Source of the DNA: AC-32 sp963763475
Lineage (GTDB): Bacteria; Actinomycetota; Thermoleophilia; Gaiellales; Gaiellaceae
DNA length: 64,000 nucleotides
NCBI GenBank assembly: GCA_963763475.1
Contig: CAVXOR010000004.1
Span: 248,001-312,000 of the forward strand
Direction of reading: 5' to 3'
Below, one piece after another: positions 13,719 through 22,078 of this stretch. The number at the start of each line of letters is the position of its first letter. The first letter of the stretch is position 1. A program made the position numbers and the translations under genes. The notes beneath the pieces were generated by a model. The model did no database searches. It was not told the origin of the DNA and saw only the letters and a list, made by a program, of their open reading frames with translations.

Positions 13719-15253
13719 GCGAGCTCACCCACCTCTGCTTCGACCGCCTCGACGAACGACCCTTCGCAAATCGAGGCCGCAACCGCCTCGATGTCCCGCG
13801 CCAGCGTCCGGTCGTCGCGCAGCCGCGGCGAGAGCGAGCGGACGTGCTCGCGTGCCGCGCGCACGCCGACGCCCGGTTGCAGCGGAGCGAGGAACTCCAC
13901 GCCCTGCGCGCCGGCGAGCAGCTCGATCGCCAGAACGCGCTCGACGTTCGCCAGCACCTGCCACGCCTTCAGCCCGGAGGCATTGCCCATCGAGACGTGG
14001 TCCTCCTGCCCCGCGCTCGTTGGGATCGAGTCGACCGCCGCCGGGTGCGCCAGCACCTTGTTCTCGCTGACGAGCGAGGCGGCGACGTACTGCGGGATCA
14101 TGAAGCCGGAGTTCAGGCCGCCGTCACCGGTCAGGAACGCCGGCAGGCCGCCGGAGAGGTTCGGGTTGACGAGCCGCTCGACGCGCCGCTCAGCGATGTT
14201 CGCGAGCTCTGCGACGGCCAGCGCCAGCGCGTCCAGCGCGAGCGCGAGCGGCTGGCCATGGAAGTTCCCGTTCGAGACGAGCATCTCGTCCTCGACGAGC
14301 ACGAGCGGGTTGTCGGTCGCCGCGTTCAGCTCGATCGCGACGGTGTGCCGGACGTAATCGAGCAGGTCGCGCGAGGCCCCGTGCACCTGCGGCGCGCAAC
14401 GGAGCGAGTAGGCGTCCTGCACCTGGTCGCACCAGCGGTGGGACTCGTTGATCGCCGAGTCCTCCAGCAGCCGGAGCACGTTGGTGGCCGAGTCCGCCTG
14501 GCCTTTCAGCGGTCGCAACGCGTGGATCTGCGGCAGGAAGCTGGTGCGCGAGCCCTGCAGCGCCTCCAGCGACAGCGCGCAGGCGATGTCGGCGGTCTTC
14601 GCCAGGCGGTCTGCTCGGATCACCCCGAGCGCGCCGAAGGCGGCCATGAACTGCGTGCCGTTGACCAGCGAGAGGCCTTCCTTGGCCTGCAGCCGGACCG
14701 GCTCGAGGCCTGCCTGCTCGAGCGCCTCGGCTCCGGACAGCGGCCGACCGTCGAACGTCGCCTCGCCCTCGCCGATCAGCGGGAGCGCGAGGTGGGCCAG
14801 CGGCGCGAGGTCGCCACTCGCGCCGACGGAGCCCCGGCTCGGCACGTGCGGCAACACGCCGCGGTTGAGGCACTCCACCAGCAGCTCGACCGTCACGGGC
14901 CGGGCACCCGAATAGCCCTTCGCCAGCGCGTTTGCGCGCAGCAGCATCGCGGCGCGCACGATCTCGTCCGGATACGGCTCGCCGACGCCGCACGCGTGAC
15001 TGCGCAGCAGGCGGAGCTGCAGCTCCTCAGTCAGCTCCTCCGGAATCGAGCGCGAGACGAAGCGCCCGAAGCCGGTGTTGACCCCATAGGTGTGCTCCTG
15101 CCGGCCGTGTGCGGCGTGCTCGACGATCTCGCGGGCGGCGCTCATGCGCCTGCGGGCAGAGTCCGCGAGCGCGACCGGCCGGGCGTGGACGGCGACCTCC
15201 CAGACGTCGGCGAGCGCCAGATCGTCGCCCGTCAGCGCCCTGCTCTCGATCAT
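13715..15253 (-). CDS. hutH: Histidine ammonia-lyase
   Basis: A 512-aa first enzyme of histidine catabolism: L-histidine to urocanate plus ammonia. The Ala-Ser-Gly triad that self-forms the MIO prosthetic group is in GSVGASGDLAPLAH (about residues 140-150). Others are YGVNTGFGRFV, LVNGTQFMAA, QDAYSLRCAPQVHG and NPLVLVEDEMLVSNGNFHG. First gene of the hutH-(74 aa)-hutU-hutI operon. A TACACT box ends 6 nt before the ATG, giving a leaderless-type start, and copy B of the 83-bp element lies about 35 bp further upstream. Confidence 0.97.
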   Translation of the reverse strand: MIESRALTGDDLALADVWEVAVHARPVALADSARRRMSAAREIVEHAAHGRQEHTYGVNTGFGRFVSRSIPEELTEELQLRLLRSHACGVGEPYPDEIVRAAMLLRANALAKGYSGARPVTVELLVECLNRGVLPHVPSRGSVGASGDLAPLAHLALPLIGEGEATFDGRPLSGAEALEQAGLEPVRLQAKEGLSLVNGTQFMAAFGALGVIRADRLAKTADIACALSLEALQGSRTSFLPQIHALRPLKGQADSATNVLRLLEDSAINESHRWCDQVQDAYSLRCAPQVHGASRDLLDYVRHTVAIELNAATDNPLVLVEDEMLVSNGNFHGQPLALALDALALAVAELANIAERRVERLVNPNLSGGLPAFLTGDGGLNSGFMIPQYVAASLVSENKVLAHPAAVDSIPTSAGQEDHVSMGNASGLKAWQVLANVERVLAIELLAGAQGVEFLAPLQPGVGVRAAREHVRSLSPRLRDDRTLARDIEAVAASICEGSFVEAVEAEVGELA

Positions 15254-15259
15254 GCGGCG

Positions 15260-15265
15260 AGTGTA
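15260..15265 (-). promoter_or_regulatory. -10-like box (TACACT) for the hut operon
   Basis: TACACT on the minus strand with 6 nt to the hutH ATG. TACACT is also found just before both tRNA genes of this window (21893-21898 and 23188-23193). Confidence 0.5.
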
Positions 15266-15299
15266 TCCCGCACCCGCCGGGAGGCCTTTCGGCGGCGGC

Positions 15300-15382
15300 G
15301 TCCCTTACTATGGTTCGCCCGGCCTCCTCCCCGAGGCGAGCGTATTGCCGCTCGGCTCGCGTGTCTGTGACCGAAGCGTGAC
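15300..15382. repeat. Copy B of the unnamed 83-bp dispersed element
   Basis: Same orientation as copy A. It shares GGTTCGCCCGGCCTCCTCCC, CGAGGCGA and CGTAT with copy C (reverse strand), followed by a diverged CGTGT-TGTGACCGAAGCGTGAC. It lies between the stop of ftcD (15405) and the hutH promoter. Confidence 0.75.
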
Positions 15383-15404
15383 GAATGCGTGACTTCGCGT
15401 GACC

Positions 15405-16289
15405 TCAGTCTTCGAGCAGCCGCAGCTCGAGCACGCGCGAGGCGTCGAAACCCTCGATTTGCAGCGCCGCCCCGGCGGCTGCCGCGGCCGCCCCCGCCGG
15501 CATCAGGCCGACGAGCTCGGAACCGACGAGCGCGGCGCCGCGCGCCTCGGCCTCCTGCTCAACGCGCGCGACGAGCTGGTGCAGCTCGGCCGCCTCCCAG
15601 TCCTCGACGTTCATGCTCACCTGCACGAGCCCCGCGCGCGGCAGCTCCAACCCGAGCGCCCGCACGCCCGGGAAGCCGCCGCCCGTCTCGCGGACGAGCG
15701 CGGCGATCTCGCGCGCCGCCTCCAGGCTCCCACGCAGGTTGACGTTGAACGCGATCAGCGGCCGCCGCACGCCCACGAGCACACCGCCGGCGGACTCGGA
15801 CAGTCGGGTCGGCCCGTGCTCGGGAGCGAGCTCTCCCACGTCGATGCGCCGCTGCAGCTCCTCCGGCCCGCCCTTCCGGAAGTACGCAGGCCCGCGGCCC
15901 GCCCCGAGCGCCCCGTAGAGGAAGACCGGCAGCCCGAGCTCCTCCCCGACGCGCTCGGCCAGTCGTCCCGCGGCCGCCCGCGCACGCGCCTCGTCCTCGG
16001 GCACAAGTGCGACGAGCGGGACGACGTCGGCCGACCCGATCCGCGGGTGCGCTCCTTCGTGCCCGCGCAGATCGATCAGCTCAGCCGCGCGGCCGATGCC
16101 CGCGAACAACGACTCGACCAGCTCTTCGCCGGAGCCCACGAGCGTGAACACCGAGCGGTTGTGGTCCTCGTCGGCGTGAATGTCGAGCAGTCGCGCGCCG
16201 CCCGAGCGAAGTGCCGTCGCAAGCGCGTCGATCGTGGCCCGATCGCGTCCCTCGGAGAAGTTCGGGACGGACTCGAGCGGCCGCGACAC
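15405..16289 (-). CDS. ftcD: Glutamate formimidoyltransferase
   Basis: A 294-aa protein matching the formiminotransferase half of animal FTCD: N-formimino-L-glutamate plus tetrahydrofolate to glutamate plus 5-formimino-THF. Motifs are SVPNFSEGRD at the N-terminus, DIHADEDHNRSVFTLVG, AHPRIGSADVVPLV, PVFLYG, FRKGGPEELQRRI and VQVSMNVEDWEAAELH. There is no cyclodeaminase half, and no cyclodeaminase gene is next to it. It completes the hut pathway of the neighbouring operon but has its own promoter: TAGACT ends 6 nt before the GTG and overlaps the opposite-facing box of the methyltransferase gene. Confidence 0.92.
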   Translation of the reverse strand: MSRPLESVPNFSEGRDRATIDALATALRSGGARLLDIHADEDHNRSVFTLVGSGEELVESLFAGIGRAAELIDLRGHEGAHPRIGSADVVPLVALVPEDEARARAAAGRLAERVGEELGLPVFLYGALGAGRGPAYFRKGGPEELQRRIDVGELAPEHGPTRLSESAGGVLVGVRRPLIAFNVNLRGSLEAAREIAALVRETGGGFPGVRALGLELPRAGLVQVSMNVEDWEAAELHQLVARVEQEAEARGAALVGSELVGLMPAGAAAAAAGAALQIEGFDASRVLELRLLED

Positions 16290-16294
16290 GTGCG

Positions 16295-16301
16295 TAGTCT
16301 A
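16295..16301. promoter_or_regulatory. Overlapping bidirectional -10 boxes between ftcD and the methyltransferase gene
   Basis: The 7-bp string TAGTCTA reads TAGTCT on plus (6 nt before GTG 16307) and TAGACT on minus (6 nt before GTG 16289). Only 17 bp separate the two start codons, so one palindromic core would have to serve both divergent leaderless genes. Confidence 0.55.
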
Positions 16302-16306
16302 GGAAC

Positions 16307-16894
16307 GTGAAGGCCTACTACGACCGGCGCGCGCCCGAGTACGACGAGTGGTACCTCGGCGCCGGCCGCTTCGCCGAGCGCGAGCGGCCCGGCTGGAGCG
16401 CGGAGGTCGAGGCGCTCGGCCTCGCCCTCGCCGCGCTCCCGCCCGCGCGAACGCTCGACGTCGCCTGCGGAACCGGCTTTCTCACGCGCCACCTCCCGGG
16501 CGAGGTCGTCGGCCTGGACCAGAGCGACTCGATGCTCGAGGAGGCCCGCCGCCAGGCTCCGTACGCGACCTACGTGCAGGGTGATGCGCTCTCCCTGCCC
16601 TTCGAGGACGGCACCTTCGAACGCGTCTTCACCGCGCATTTCTACGGGCACCTCGAGGGCGCTGACCGCGAGCGCTTCCTCGCCGAAGCGCGCCGGCTGG
16701 CGCCCGAGCTCGTCGTGGTCGATTCGGCCCTGCGTGCAGACGTGGAACCGGAGGAGCGGCAAGCGCGGGTCCTGAACGACGGCTCGAGCTGGGACGTCTA
16801 CAAGCGCTACTTCGAGCCTGACTCGCTCGCCCGCGAGCTCGGCGGCGGCGAGACGGTCTTCGACGGCCGCTGGTTCGTCGCCGTCCGCTGTTGA
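16307..16894 (+). CDS. Class I SAM-dependent methyltransferase
   Basis: A 195-aa small Rossmann-fold methyltransferase. The N-terminus YYDRRAPEYDEWY is typical of the Methyltransf_11/25 type; the SAM site is LDVACGTGFLTRHLPG (about residues 50-65), then GLDQSDSMLEEA and QGDALSLPFEDGTFERV. A C-terminal DVYKRYFEPDSLARELGG follows. Substrate unknown. The start is GTG 16307 with a TAGTCT box 6 nt upstream. Its TGA overlaps the TTG of the downstream glycosylase gene, so both are co-translated. Confidence 0.85.
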   Translation: MKAYYDRRAPEYDEWYLGAGRFAERERPGWSAEVEALGLALAALPPARTLDVACGTGFLTRHLPGEVVGLDQSDSMLEEARRQAPYATYVQGDALSLPFEDGTFERVFTAHFYGHLEGADRERFLAEARRLAPELVVVDSALRADVEPEERQARVLNDGSSWDVYKRYFEPDSLARELGGGETVFDGRWFVAVRC

Positions 16895-17514
16895 CCCGAC
16901 GTCGCACGCGCTACCGCTCGCTCGCCTCGCTCCAGCGCGACAACCGGGTCTGCCGCGCCTGCGTGGAGGCCGGCTTTCCGCTCGAGTCGCTCCCGGTTGT
17001 CCAGCCCTACGCGGGCCAGCGGGCGTACATGTTCGGCCAGGCGCCGGGCGTGGTCGAGGGCGAGGAGCGCCGCCCGTGGCGCGGCCGCGCCGGCCGGACA
17101 CTGCGCCGCTGGCTCGAGCTCGACGAGGACGATTTCTACGCGACCTTCTACTGCGCCTCGGTCACTCGCTGCTACCCGGGGCGCGCGGCCAGTGGGCGCG
17201 GCGACCGCACGCCGACCCCGCGCGAGCAGGAGCTCTGCGCCTTCTGGCGCGAGTGGGAGCTGCGCCTCGTCCGGCCCGAGCTGATCGTCCCGGTCGGCGG
17301 GCTGGCGGCGCGACGGCTGCTCGGGCTGACCAGCGTGACCGAGTCCGTGGGCCGGCGCTTCGAGCACGACGGCGCCGTCGCGATCCCACTCCCGCACCCC
17401 TCCGGCGCGAGCGGCTGGCTCAACGACCCCGCCAATCGCGAGCGCGTTTCCGCAGCCGCCGAGCTCGTTCGCGATGAGCTCACGCGGATCGGTCGCAACC
17501 CGCTGGATCGCTAG
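16891..17514 (+). CDS. Uracil-DNA glycosylase superfamily protein with likely Fe-S cluster
   Basis: A 207-aa protein of the family 4/5 type UDG fold, which removes uracil or related bases from DNA. Motif 1 is GQAPGVVEGEERRPWRGRAG, and motif 2 appears as PLPHPSGASGW. Four cysteines at CRAC (about 20-23), RCYPG and ELCAFW are placed like the [4Fe-4S] ligands of family 4 enzymes. In motif 1 the position that is Glu or Asp in family 4 (GEAPG) is Gln (GQAPG), which may mean altered specificity. Start TTG 16891 overlaps the methyltransferase stop (TTGA). Confidence 0.82.
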   Translation: MTRRRTRYRSLASLQRDNRVCRACVEAGFPLESLPVVQPYAGQRAYMFGQAPGVVEGEERRPWRGRAGRTLRRWLELDEDDFYATFYCASVTRCYPGRAASGRGDRTPTPREQELCAFWREWELRLVRPELIVPVGGLAARRLLGLTSVTESVGRRFEHDGAVAIPLPHPSGASGWLNDPANRERVSAAAELVRDELTRIGRNPLDR

Positions 17515-17517
17515 ATT
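17512..17517 (+). promoter_or_regulatory. -10-like box (TAGATT) for the ABC exporter operon
   Basis: TAGATT overlaps the TAG stop of the glycosylase gene and ends 6 nt before the GTG start of the first exporter gene. Same leaderless spacing as elsewhere. Confidence 0.5.
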
Positions 17518-17523
17518 TCGAGG

Positions 17524-19323
17524 GTGGAGGAGGTTCCTCGCTATCGCCGGACGTTCGCCAGGCTGCTCGGCTTCCTGCGACCGTACAAGCTCTCGCTGAT
17601 CGTCTCGATCCTGCTCGCCGTTCTCTCCCAGGGCGCGGCGATCGCGCTCATCGCGCTAACGGGGGCCGTGATCGACAAGGCGCTCGCAACCCACGACCAC
17701 GAGATGCTCTGGATTCTCGTCGGCGCCGTGCTCGCGGTCGGGCTCGCCCGTGCGATCCTGATGGCGGGGAGGCGCCTGCTTTCCGGCCGCCAGGCGCTCG
17801 CGGTCGAGATGGACATGCGGCACAGCCTCTACTCGCACCTCGTGCGCCTCTCGTTCGGCTTCTACGACCGTCACCAGACCGGGCAGCTGATGTCGCGCGC
17901 GACGGTCGACCTGCAGGGCGTGCGCTTCTTCCTCGGCTACGGCCTGATCTTCTTCTTCCAGAACGCGATCACCGTCATCTCGGTGACCGTCGTGCTCCTG
18001 GTCTTCAACTGGAAGCTCGCGCTGATCGCGCTGGCGATCACGCCGGTGCTCGTGGCGGTGGCCTACCGCTACAGCCACGTGACGCATCCGACGCTCCGCG
18101 AGGTCCAGCAGAAGCTCGCGGACGTGGCGACGGTCGCCGAGGAGAACATCGTCGGCGTCCACGTCGTCAAGTCGTTCGCCCAGGAGCCGCAGGAGTCGGC
18201 CAAGTTCCATGTGCGCTCCGAGGCCGTCTTCCAGCAGACGGTGAAGGCGAACCGGCAGCGCGCCACTTACGTCCCGTTCATCTCGTGGATCCCGCTGCTC
18301 GCGCAGGGCGCGGTGCTGCTGGTCGGGGCGCGAATGGTGACCAGCGGCGAGCTGAGCGTCGGCGGCTTCGTCGCCTTCAACCTCTACCTCGGCATGCTGG
18401 TGGTGCCGCTGCGCTCACTCGGGATGTGGATCGGCCAGGCCCAGCGAGCTACGGCCTCGGGCGAGCGGATCTTCCAGGTGATCGACGAGCCAGAGGAGAT
18501 CGCCGAGCCGCAGGATGCACCCGAGCTGCCGCCGGGTGACGGCGACCTACGCTTCGAGGACGTGCGCTTCGAGTACCTCCCCGGCCGCCCGGTGCTCGAC
18601 GGCGTGACGCTGGAGGTCCCCGCCGGCCGGACGATCGCGCTGATCGGGCAGACCGGCTCCGGCAAGACCACCCTCACCTCGCTCGTCCCGCGCTTCTACG
18701 ACACGACGGCCGGCCGCGTGCTGGTGGACGGTGTCGACGTCCGCGACGTTACGCTCACCTCGCTCCGACGCGCGATCGGCGTGATCTCCCAGGACCCGTT
18801 CCTGTTCTCCGCGACCGTCCGTGAGAACATCACTTTCGGCGCCCCTGCGCTCGACGACGCGGAGGTCGAGCGCATCGCGCGGCTGGCGCAGGCGCACGAG
18901 TTCGTGGCCGAGCTGCCGGACGGCTACGACACGGTCATCGGCGAGCGCGGGATCACGCTCTCGGGCGGCCAGCGCCAGCGGCTCGCGATCGCGCGGGCGC
19001 TGGCGGTCGACCCGCGGATCCTGATCCTCGACGACGCGACCGCCTCCGTGGACGCGACCACCGAGGCGAGGATCCGCGTTGGCCTGCGCGAGGCGATGCG
19101 CGACCGGACGACGCTGATCATCGCTCACCGGCTCTCGACGATCGCGCTCGCGGACGAGATCGTCGTCCTCGACGAGGGCCGCATCGCCGCGCGGGGGACA
19201 CACGACGACCTGCTCGAGACGAGCCCGGTCTACCGCGACATCTACGAGCACGGGCTGCTCGAGCGCCAGTTCGCCGACGCGGTCGAGGCGCGCGCCGGCG
19301 ACGCCCTGGAGGCGGCGTCATGA
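17524..19323 (+). CDS. ABC exporter half-transporter, subunit with degenerate Walker B
   Basis: A 599-aa protein fusing a six-helix type IV (MsbA-like) transmembrane domain (about residues 1-330) to an ATPase domain. Walker A is LIGQTGSGKTTL, Q-loop VISQDPFLFSATV, signature LSGGQRQRLAIARAL, Walker B ILILDDATASVD and the switch His in IIAHRLSTIAL. The residue after the Walker B Asp, normally the catalytic Glu, is Asp. Together with the partner's weakened signature this is the layout of heterodimeric exporters of the TM287/288 or BmrCD type, in which only one ATP site turns over. Substrate unknown. Coupled to the second subunit by ATGA. Confidence 0.93.
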   Translation: MEEVPRYRRTFARLLGFLRPYKLSLIVSILLAVLSQGAAIALIALTGAVIDKALATHDHEMLWILVGAVLAVGLARAILMAGRRLLSGRQALAVEMDMRHSLYSHLVRLSFGFYDRHQTGQLMSRATVDLQGVRFFLGYGLIFFFQNAITVISVTVVLLVFNWKLALIALAITPVLVAVAYRYSHVTHPTLREVQQKLADVATVAEENIVGVHVVKSFAQEPQESAKFHVRSEAVFQQTVKANRQRATYVPFISWIPLLAQGAVLLVGARMVTSGELSVGGFVAFNLYLGMLVVPLRSLGMWIGQAQRATASGERIFQVIDEPEEIAEPQDAPELPPGDGDLRFEDVRFEYLPGRPVLDGVTLEVPAGRTIALIGQTGSGKTTLTSLVPRFYDTTAGRVLVDGVDVRDVTLTSLRRAIGVISQDPFLFSATVRENITFGAPALDDAEVERIARLAQAHEFVAELPDGYDTVIGERGITLSGGQRQRLAIARALAVDPRILILDDATASVDATTEARIRVGLREAMRDRTTLIIAHRLSTIALADEIVVLDEGRIAARGTHDDLLETSPVYRDIYEHGLLERQFADAVEARAGDALEAAS

Positions 19324-21125
19324 GGGTCTGGCAGCCAGGCGGGCACTTGATGCGCGATCGCACCGCGCAGGTCGAGGACTGGTCGTGGCAGCGCACGCGC
19401 CGACGTCTGTCGATGCTCGTCCGCTTCACGCTTCCCTACCGAACGCGCACTATCTTCTCGATCGGCTCGCTGCTGCTGGCGACAGCCTTTGCGCTCGCGC
19501 CGCCGCTCCTCTCCAAGTACGCGGTCGACGACGGGATCCGGCAGCACGACCTCGCCAAGCTCTGGTGGATCGTCGGCGCCTTCCTCCTCTTCGGCCTCCT
19601 CAGCTGGGGCATGAGCTACGTCCAGACTTACCTCACGGGCTGGGTCGGGGAGCGCATCCTGGCCGACCTGCGCAACCACCTCTTCGACCATCTCCAGGAT
19701 CTATCGCTTGGCTTCTACGAGCGCAACCGCGCGGGCGTGATCATCAGCCGGCTGACGAACGACGTCGAGGCGATCGACCAGCTCGTCACCGACGGCGTCA
19801 CCAGCCTCGTGCAGAACACGCTCACGCTCGTCGGGACCGCGATCCTGCTGTTCATCCTCGACTGGCGGCTCGCGCTGGCGACGCTCGTCGTGATCCCGTT
19901 CATGAGCGTCGCGACCGTGATCTTCCGCAAGCGTTCGGCGCGGGCCTACGCCGCCGTGCGCGAGCGGCTCGGGCTCGTCACGGCCACCCTCGCCGAGGAC
20001 ATCGCGGGGATGCGGATCGTCCAGGCGTTCACGCGCGAGCAGGCGAACATGCGCCAGTTCCGCGAGGTGACCGAGCGCTACCGCGAGGCGAACATGGAGA
20101 CGGTCGTCCTCAACGGCCTCTACTTCCCGTTCGTCGACCTGCTCTCGACGGTCGCGCTCGCGGTCGTGCTCGGCTACGGGGGCCACCTCTACTTCCAGGG
20201 CGCGGTCACGCTGGGGACGCTGTTCGCCTTCATGCTCTACGTGCAGAACTTCTTCGACCCGGTGCAGCAGCTCTCGCAGCTCTACGGCACCTTCCTCTCG
20301 GCCACGGCCGCGCTGGACAAGATCGTGGACGTGCTCGACCAGGAGCCCGAGGTGACCGACCTGGCCGGCACGAAGGAGCTCCCGCAGGTCGAGGGCAACG
20401 TCGCCTTCGATGGCGTGCGCTTCGGCTACGGCGACGGGCCGGAGGTGCTGCACGGGCTCGACCTCGAGGTGCCGGCCGGGACGACCGTCGCCCTCGTCGG
20501 GCACACGGGGGCGGGCAAGTCGACGATCGCCAAGCTGCTCGCGCGCTTCTACGATCCGCGCGAGGGACGGATCACGATCGACGGGCACGACCTGCGCGAG
20601 GTGACTCAGGCTTCGCTCCGCCGCCAGCTCGGGATCGTCCCGCAGGAGGGCTTCCTCTTTGCGGGTACCGTCCGCGACAACATCGCCTTCGGCCGGCCGG
20701 ACGCGCGGCCCGAGGACGTGGTGCGCGCGGCCGAGACGATCGGCGCCAACGAGTTCATCCTCAGGCTCGAGGACGGGTACGAGACGGAGCTGCAGGAGCG
20801 CGGCAGTCGGCTCTCGCTCGGGCAGCGGCAGCTGGTCGCGCTCGCCCGTGCGCTGCTGGCCGACCCGCGCATCCTGATCCTCGACGAGGCCACCTCCTCC
20901 GTCGACATCGGCACCGAGCGCAAGATCGAGCGGGCGCTGCGCACGTTGCTCGCCGGCCGGACCGCGTTCGTGATCGCCCACCGCCTCTCCACCATCCGCG
21001 ACGCCGACCTGATCGTCGTGCTCGAGCACGGCCAGGTGGTGGAGCAGGGCACGCACGACGAGCTGATGCGCGTCGGCGGCCTCTACACCTCGCTCTACGG
21101 CGACTGGGCCGCGGACGCGGCCTGA
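19320..21125 (+). CDS. ABC exporter half-transporter, partner subunit
   Basis: A 601-aa protein with the same layout as the gene before it: six helices, then the ATPase domain. Walker A is LVGHTGAGKSTI, Q-loop IVPQEGFLFAGTV and Walker B ILILDEATSSVD with the intact catalytic Glu. The signature is LSLGQRQLVALARAL, in which the second Gly of LSGGQ is Leu. So the working ATP site would form from this Walker A/B and the partner's LSGGQ; the other site is degenerate. The ATG at 19320 overlaps the partner's TGA. Probably a drug or lipid exporter, but this is family knowledge only. Confidence 0.93.
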   Translation: MRVWQPGGHLMRDRTAQVEDWSWQRTRRRLSMLVRFTLPYRTRTIFSIGSLLLATAFALAPPLLSKYAVDDGIRQHDLAKLWWIVGAFLLFGLLSWGMSYVQTYLTGWVGERILADLRNHLFDHLQDLSLGFYERNRAGVIISRLTNDVEAIDQLVTDGVTSLVQNTLTLVGTAILLFILDWRLALATLVVIPFMSVATVIFRKRSARAYAAVRERLGLVTATLAEDIAGMRIVQAFTREQANMRQFREVTERYREANMETVVLNGLYFPFVDLLSTVALAVVLGYGGHLYFQGAVTLGTLFAFMLYVQNFFDPVQQLSQLYGTFLSATAALDKIVDVLDQEPEVTDLAGTKELPQVEGNVAFDGVRFGYGDGPEVLHGLDLEVPAGTTVALVGHTGAGKSTIAKLLARFYDPREGRITIDGHDLREVTQASLRRQLGIVPQEGFLFAGTVRDNIAFGRPDARPEDVVRAAETIGANEFILRLEDGYETELQERGSRLSLGQRQLVALARALLADPRILILDEATSSVDIGTERKIERALRTLLAGRTAFVIAHRLSTIRDADLIVVLEHGQVVEQGTHDELMRVGGLYTSLYGDWAADAA

Positions 21126-21213
21126 GCCCCTTTCGCACAACTTCGTGACTTAAGCGTCGAGTCACTGAATCGAGGGATCGGAGTGGCTCCGGGCGCGCCC
21201 GATCCTCGGCTCG

Positions 21214-21885
21214 GTGTCCCGCGCTCGCATCGCCCTGCTCGCGGTGGTCTCGGCCGTCGCCGCAGCGGTCCTCGTGCCCGCTGCGCTCGCCTGCCCGAAG
21301 GGCTACTCCTACGCAGGGCTCTACAGCCCGACCAGGGCCTCTGGCATCGGCGCCACGATCAGCATGCTCGACCTGCCCGCCGTCGTCGGCAGCTCGAGCC
21401 ACGTCGCCGGCTGGGTCGGCGTCGGCGGCCCCGGGCTCGGCCCGCACGGCGAGGACGAGTGGCTGCAGGTCGGTCTCGCCACCTTCGGCGAGTCCAACGA
21501 AGGCCGGCTCTACTACGAGCTGGCCCGGCCAGGCCGCGCGCCCGAGTACGTCGAGCTCGCGACCGGCATCGTCCCCGGGATCAGGGTCCGCGTCGCCGTG
21601 ATGGAGCTGCAATTCGCGCGCGACCAGTGGATCGTGGTCTCGCCGGCTGGGATCGCCGGCCCGTTCTACCTCCCGCGCAGCCACCGCGCCTGGGAGCCCG
21701 TCGCAACGGCCGAGAGCTACGCCGAGACGACTCGTTGCAACAGCTACGCGTACCGCTTCGGCGGCCTCCAGCTCGCGCGCGGTGACGGCACCTGGCGCAC
21801 GATGCGCCGGGCTGAGACGCTGCAGGATCCGGGCTGGAAGCTGCGCCGCCACGGGGCCTCCGCGTTCAGCGCCACCGGCGGCTGA
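21214..21885 (+). CDS. Secreted protein of unknown function
   Basis: A 223-aa protein with an N-terminal signal peptide (about residues 1-26, ending VPAALAC). The mature part has the outline of an all-beta, concanavalin-like domain: HVAGWVGVGGPGLGP, DEWLQVGLATFG, GRLYYELARPG, VPGIRVRVAVMEL and QWIVVSPAGIAGPFYLP. The pattern W-G-x-G ... W-Q-G ... Y-E recalls peptidase family G1, but the active-site Gln and Glu of that family cannot be assigned with confidence. Start GTG 21214 was chosen for the signal peptide. It lies 88 nt after the exporter operon and before tRNA-Gln. Confidence 0.65.
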   Translation: MSRARIALLAVVSAVAAAVLVPAALACPKGYSYAGLYSPTRASGIGATISMLDLPAVVGSSSHVAGWVGVGGPGLGPHGEDEWLQVGLATFGESNEGRLYYELARPGRAPEYVELATGIVPGIRVRVAVMELQFARDQWIVVSPAGIAGPFYLPRSHRAWEPVATAESYAETTRCNSYAYRFGGLQLARGDGTWRTMRRAETLQDPGWKLRRHGASAFSATGG

Positions 21886-21892
21886 GCGGGGC

Positions 21893-21898
21893 TACACT
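21893..21898 (+). promoter_or_regulatory. -10-like box (TACACT) for tRNA-Gln
   Basis: GCTACACT lies 22 nt before the tRNA-Gln 5' end. The same 8-mer occurs 14 nt before tRNA-Glu (TACACT at 23188-23193), so both tRNAs appear to have their own promoter. Confidence 0.45.
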
Positions 21899-21919
21899 TC
21901 GGGCGCCGCAACGGCACGT

Positions 21920-21990
21920 TGCGGGGTCGTCTAACGGTAGGACGCTCGGCTCTGGACCGAGTAGTCTAGGTTCGAATCCTAGCCCCGCAG
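21920..21990 (+). tRNA. tRNA-Gln (anticodon CUG)
   Basis: A full cloverleaf can be drawn: acceptor TGCGGGG (21920-21926) with CCCCGCA (21983-21989), discriminator G at 21990, anticodon stem CTCGG/CCGAG with loop CTCTGGA and anticodon CTG at 21952-21954, and a T-arm GGTTCGAATCC. The 3' CCA is not encoded (CCT follows). Confidence 0.95.
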
Positions 21991-21998
21991 CCTCCGAG

Positions 21999-22022
21999 AA
22001 CCCGCTGCAGTCGGCGGGTTTT
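21999..22022 (+). terminator. Rho-independent terminator after tRNA-Gln
   Basis: A 7-bp stem AACCCGC / GCGGGTT with an 8-nt loop is followed directly by TTTT, 9 nt downstream of the tRNA. Confidence 0.7.
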
Positions 22023-22078
22023 CGCGTCTTTCGAGAGTCACGCCGCACCGCGATCGGGCACTTCTTCGTTGTCTCCCG

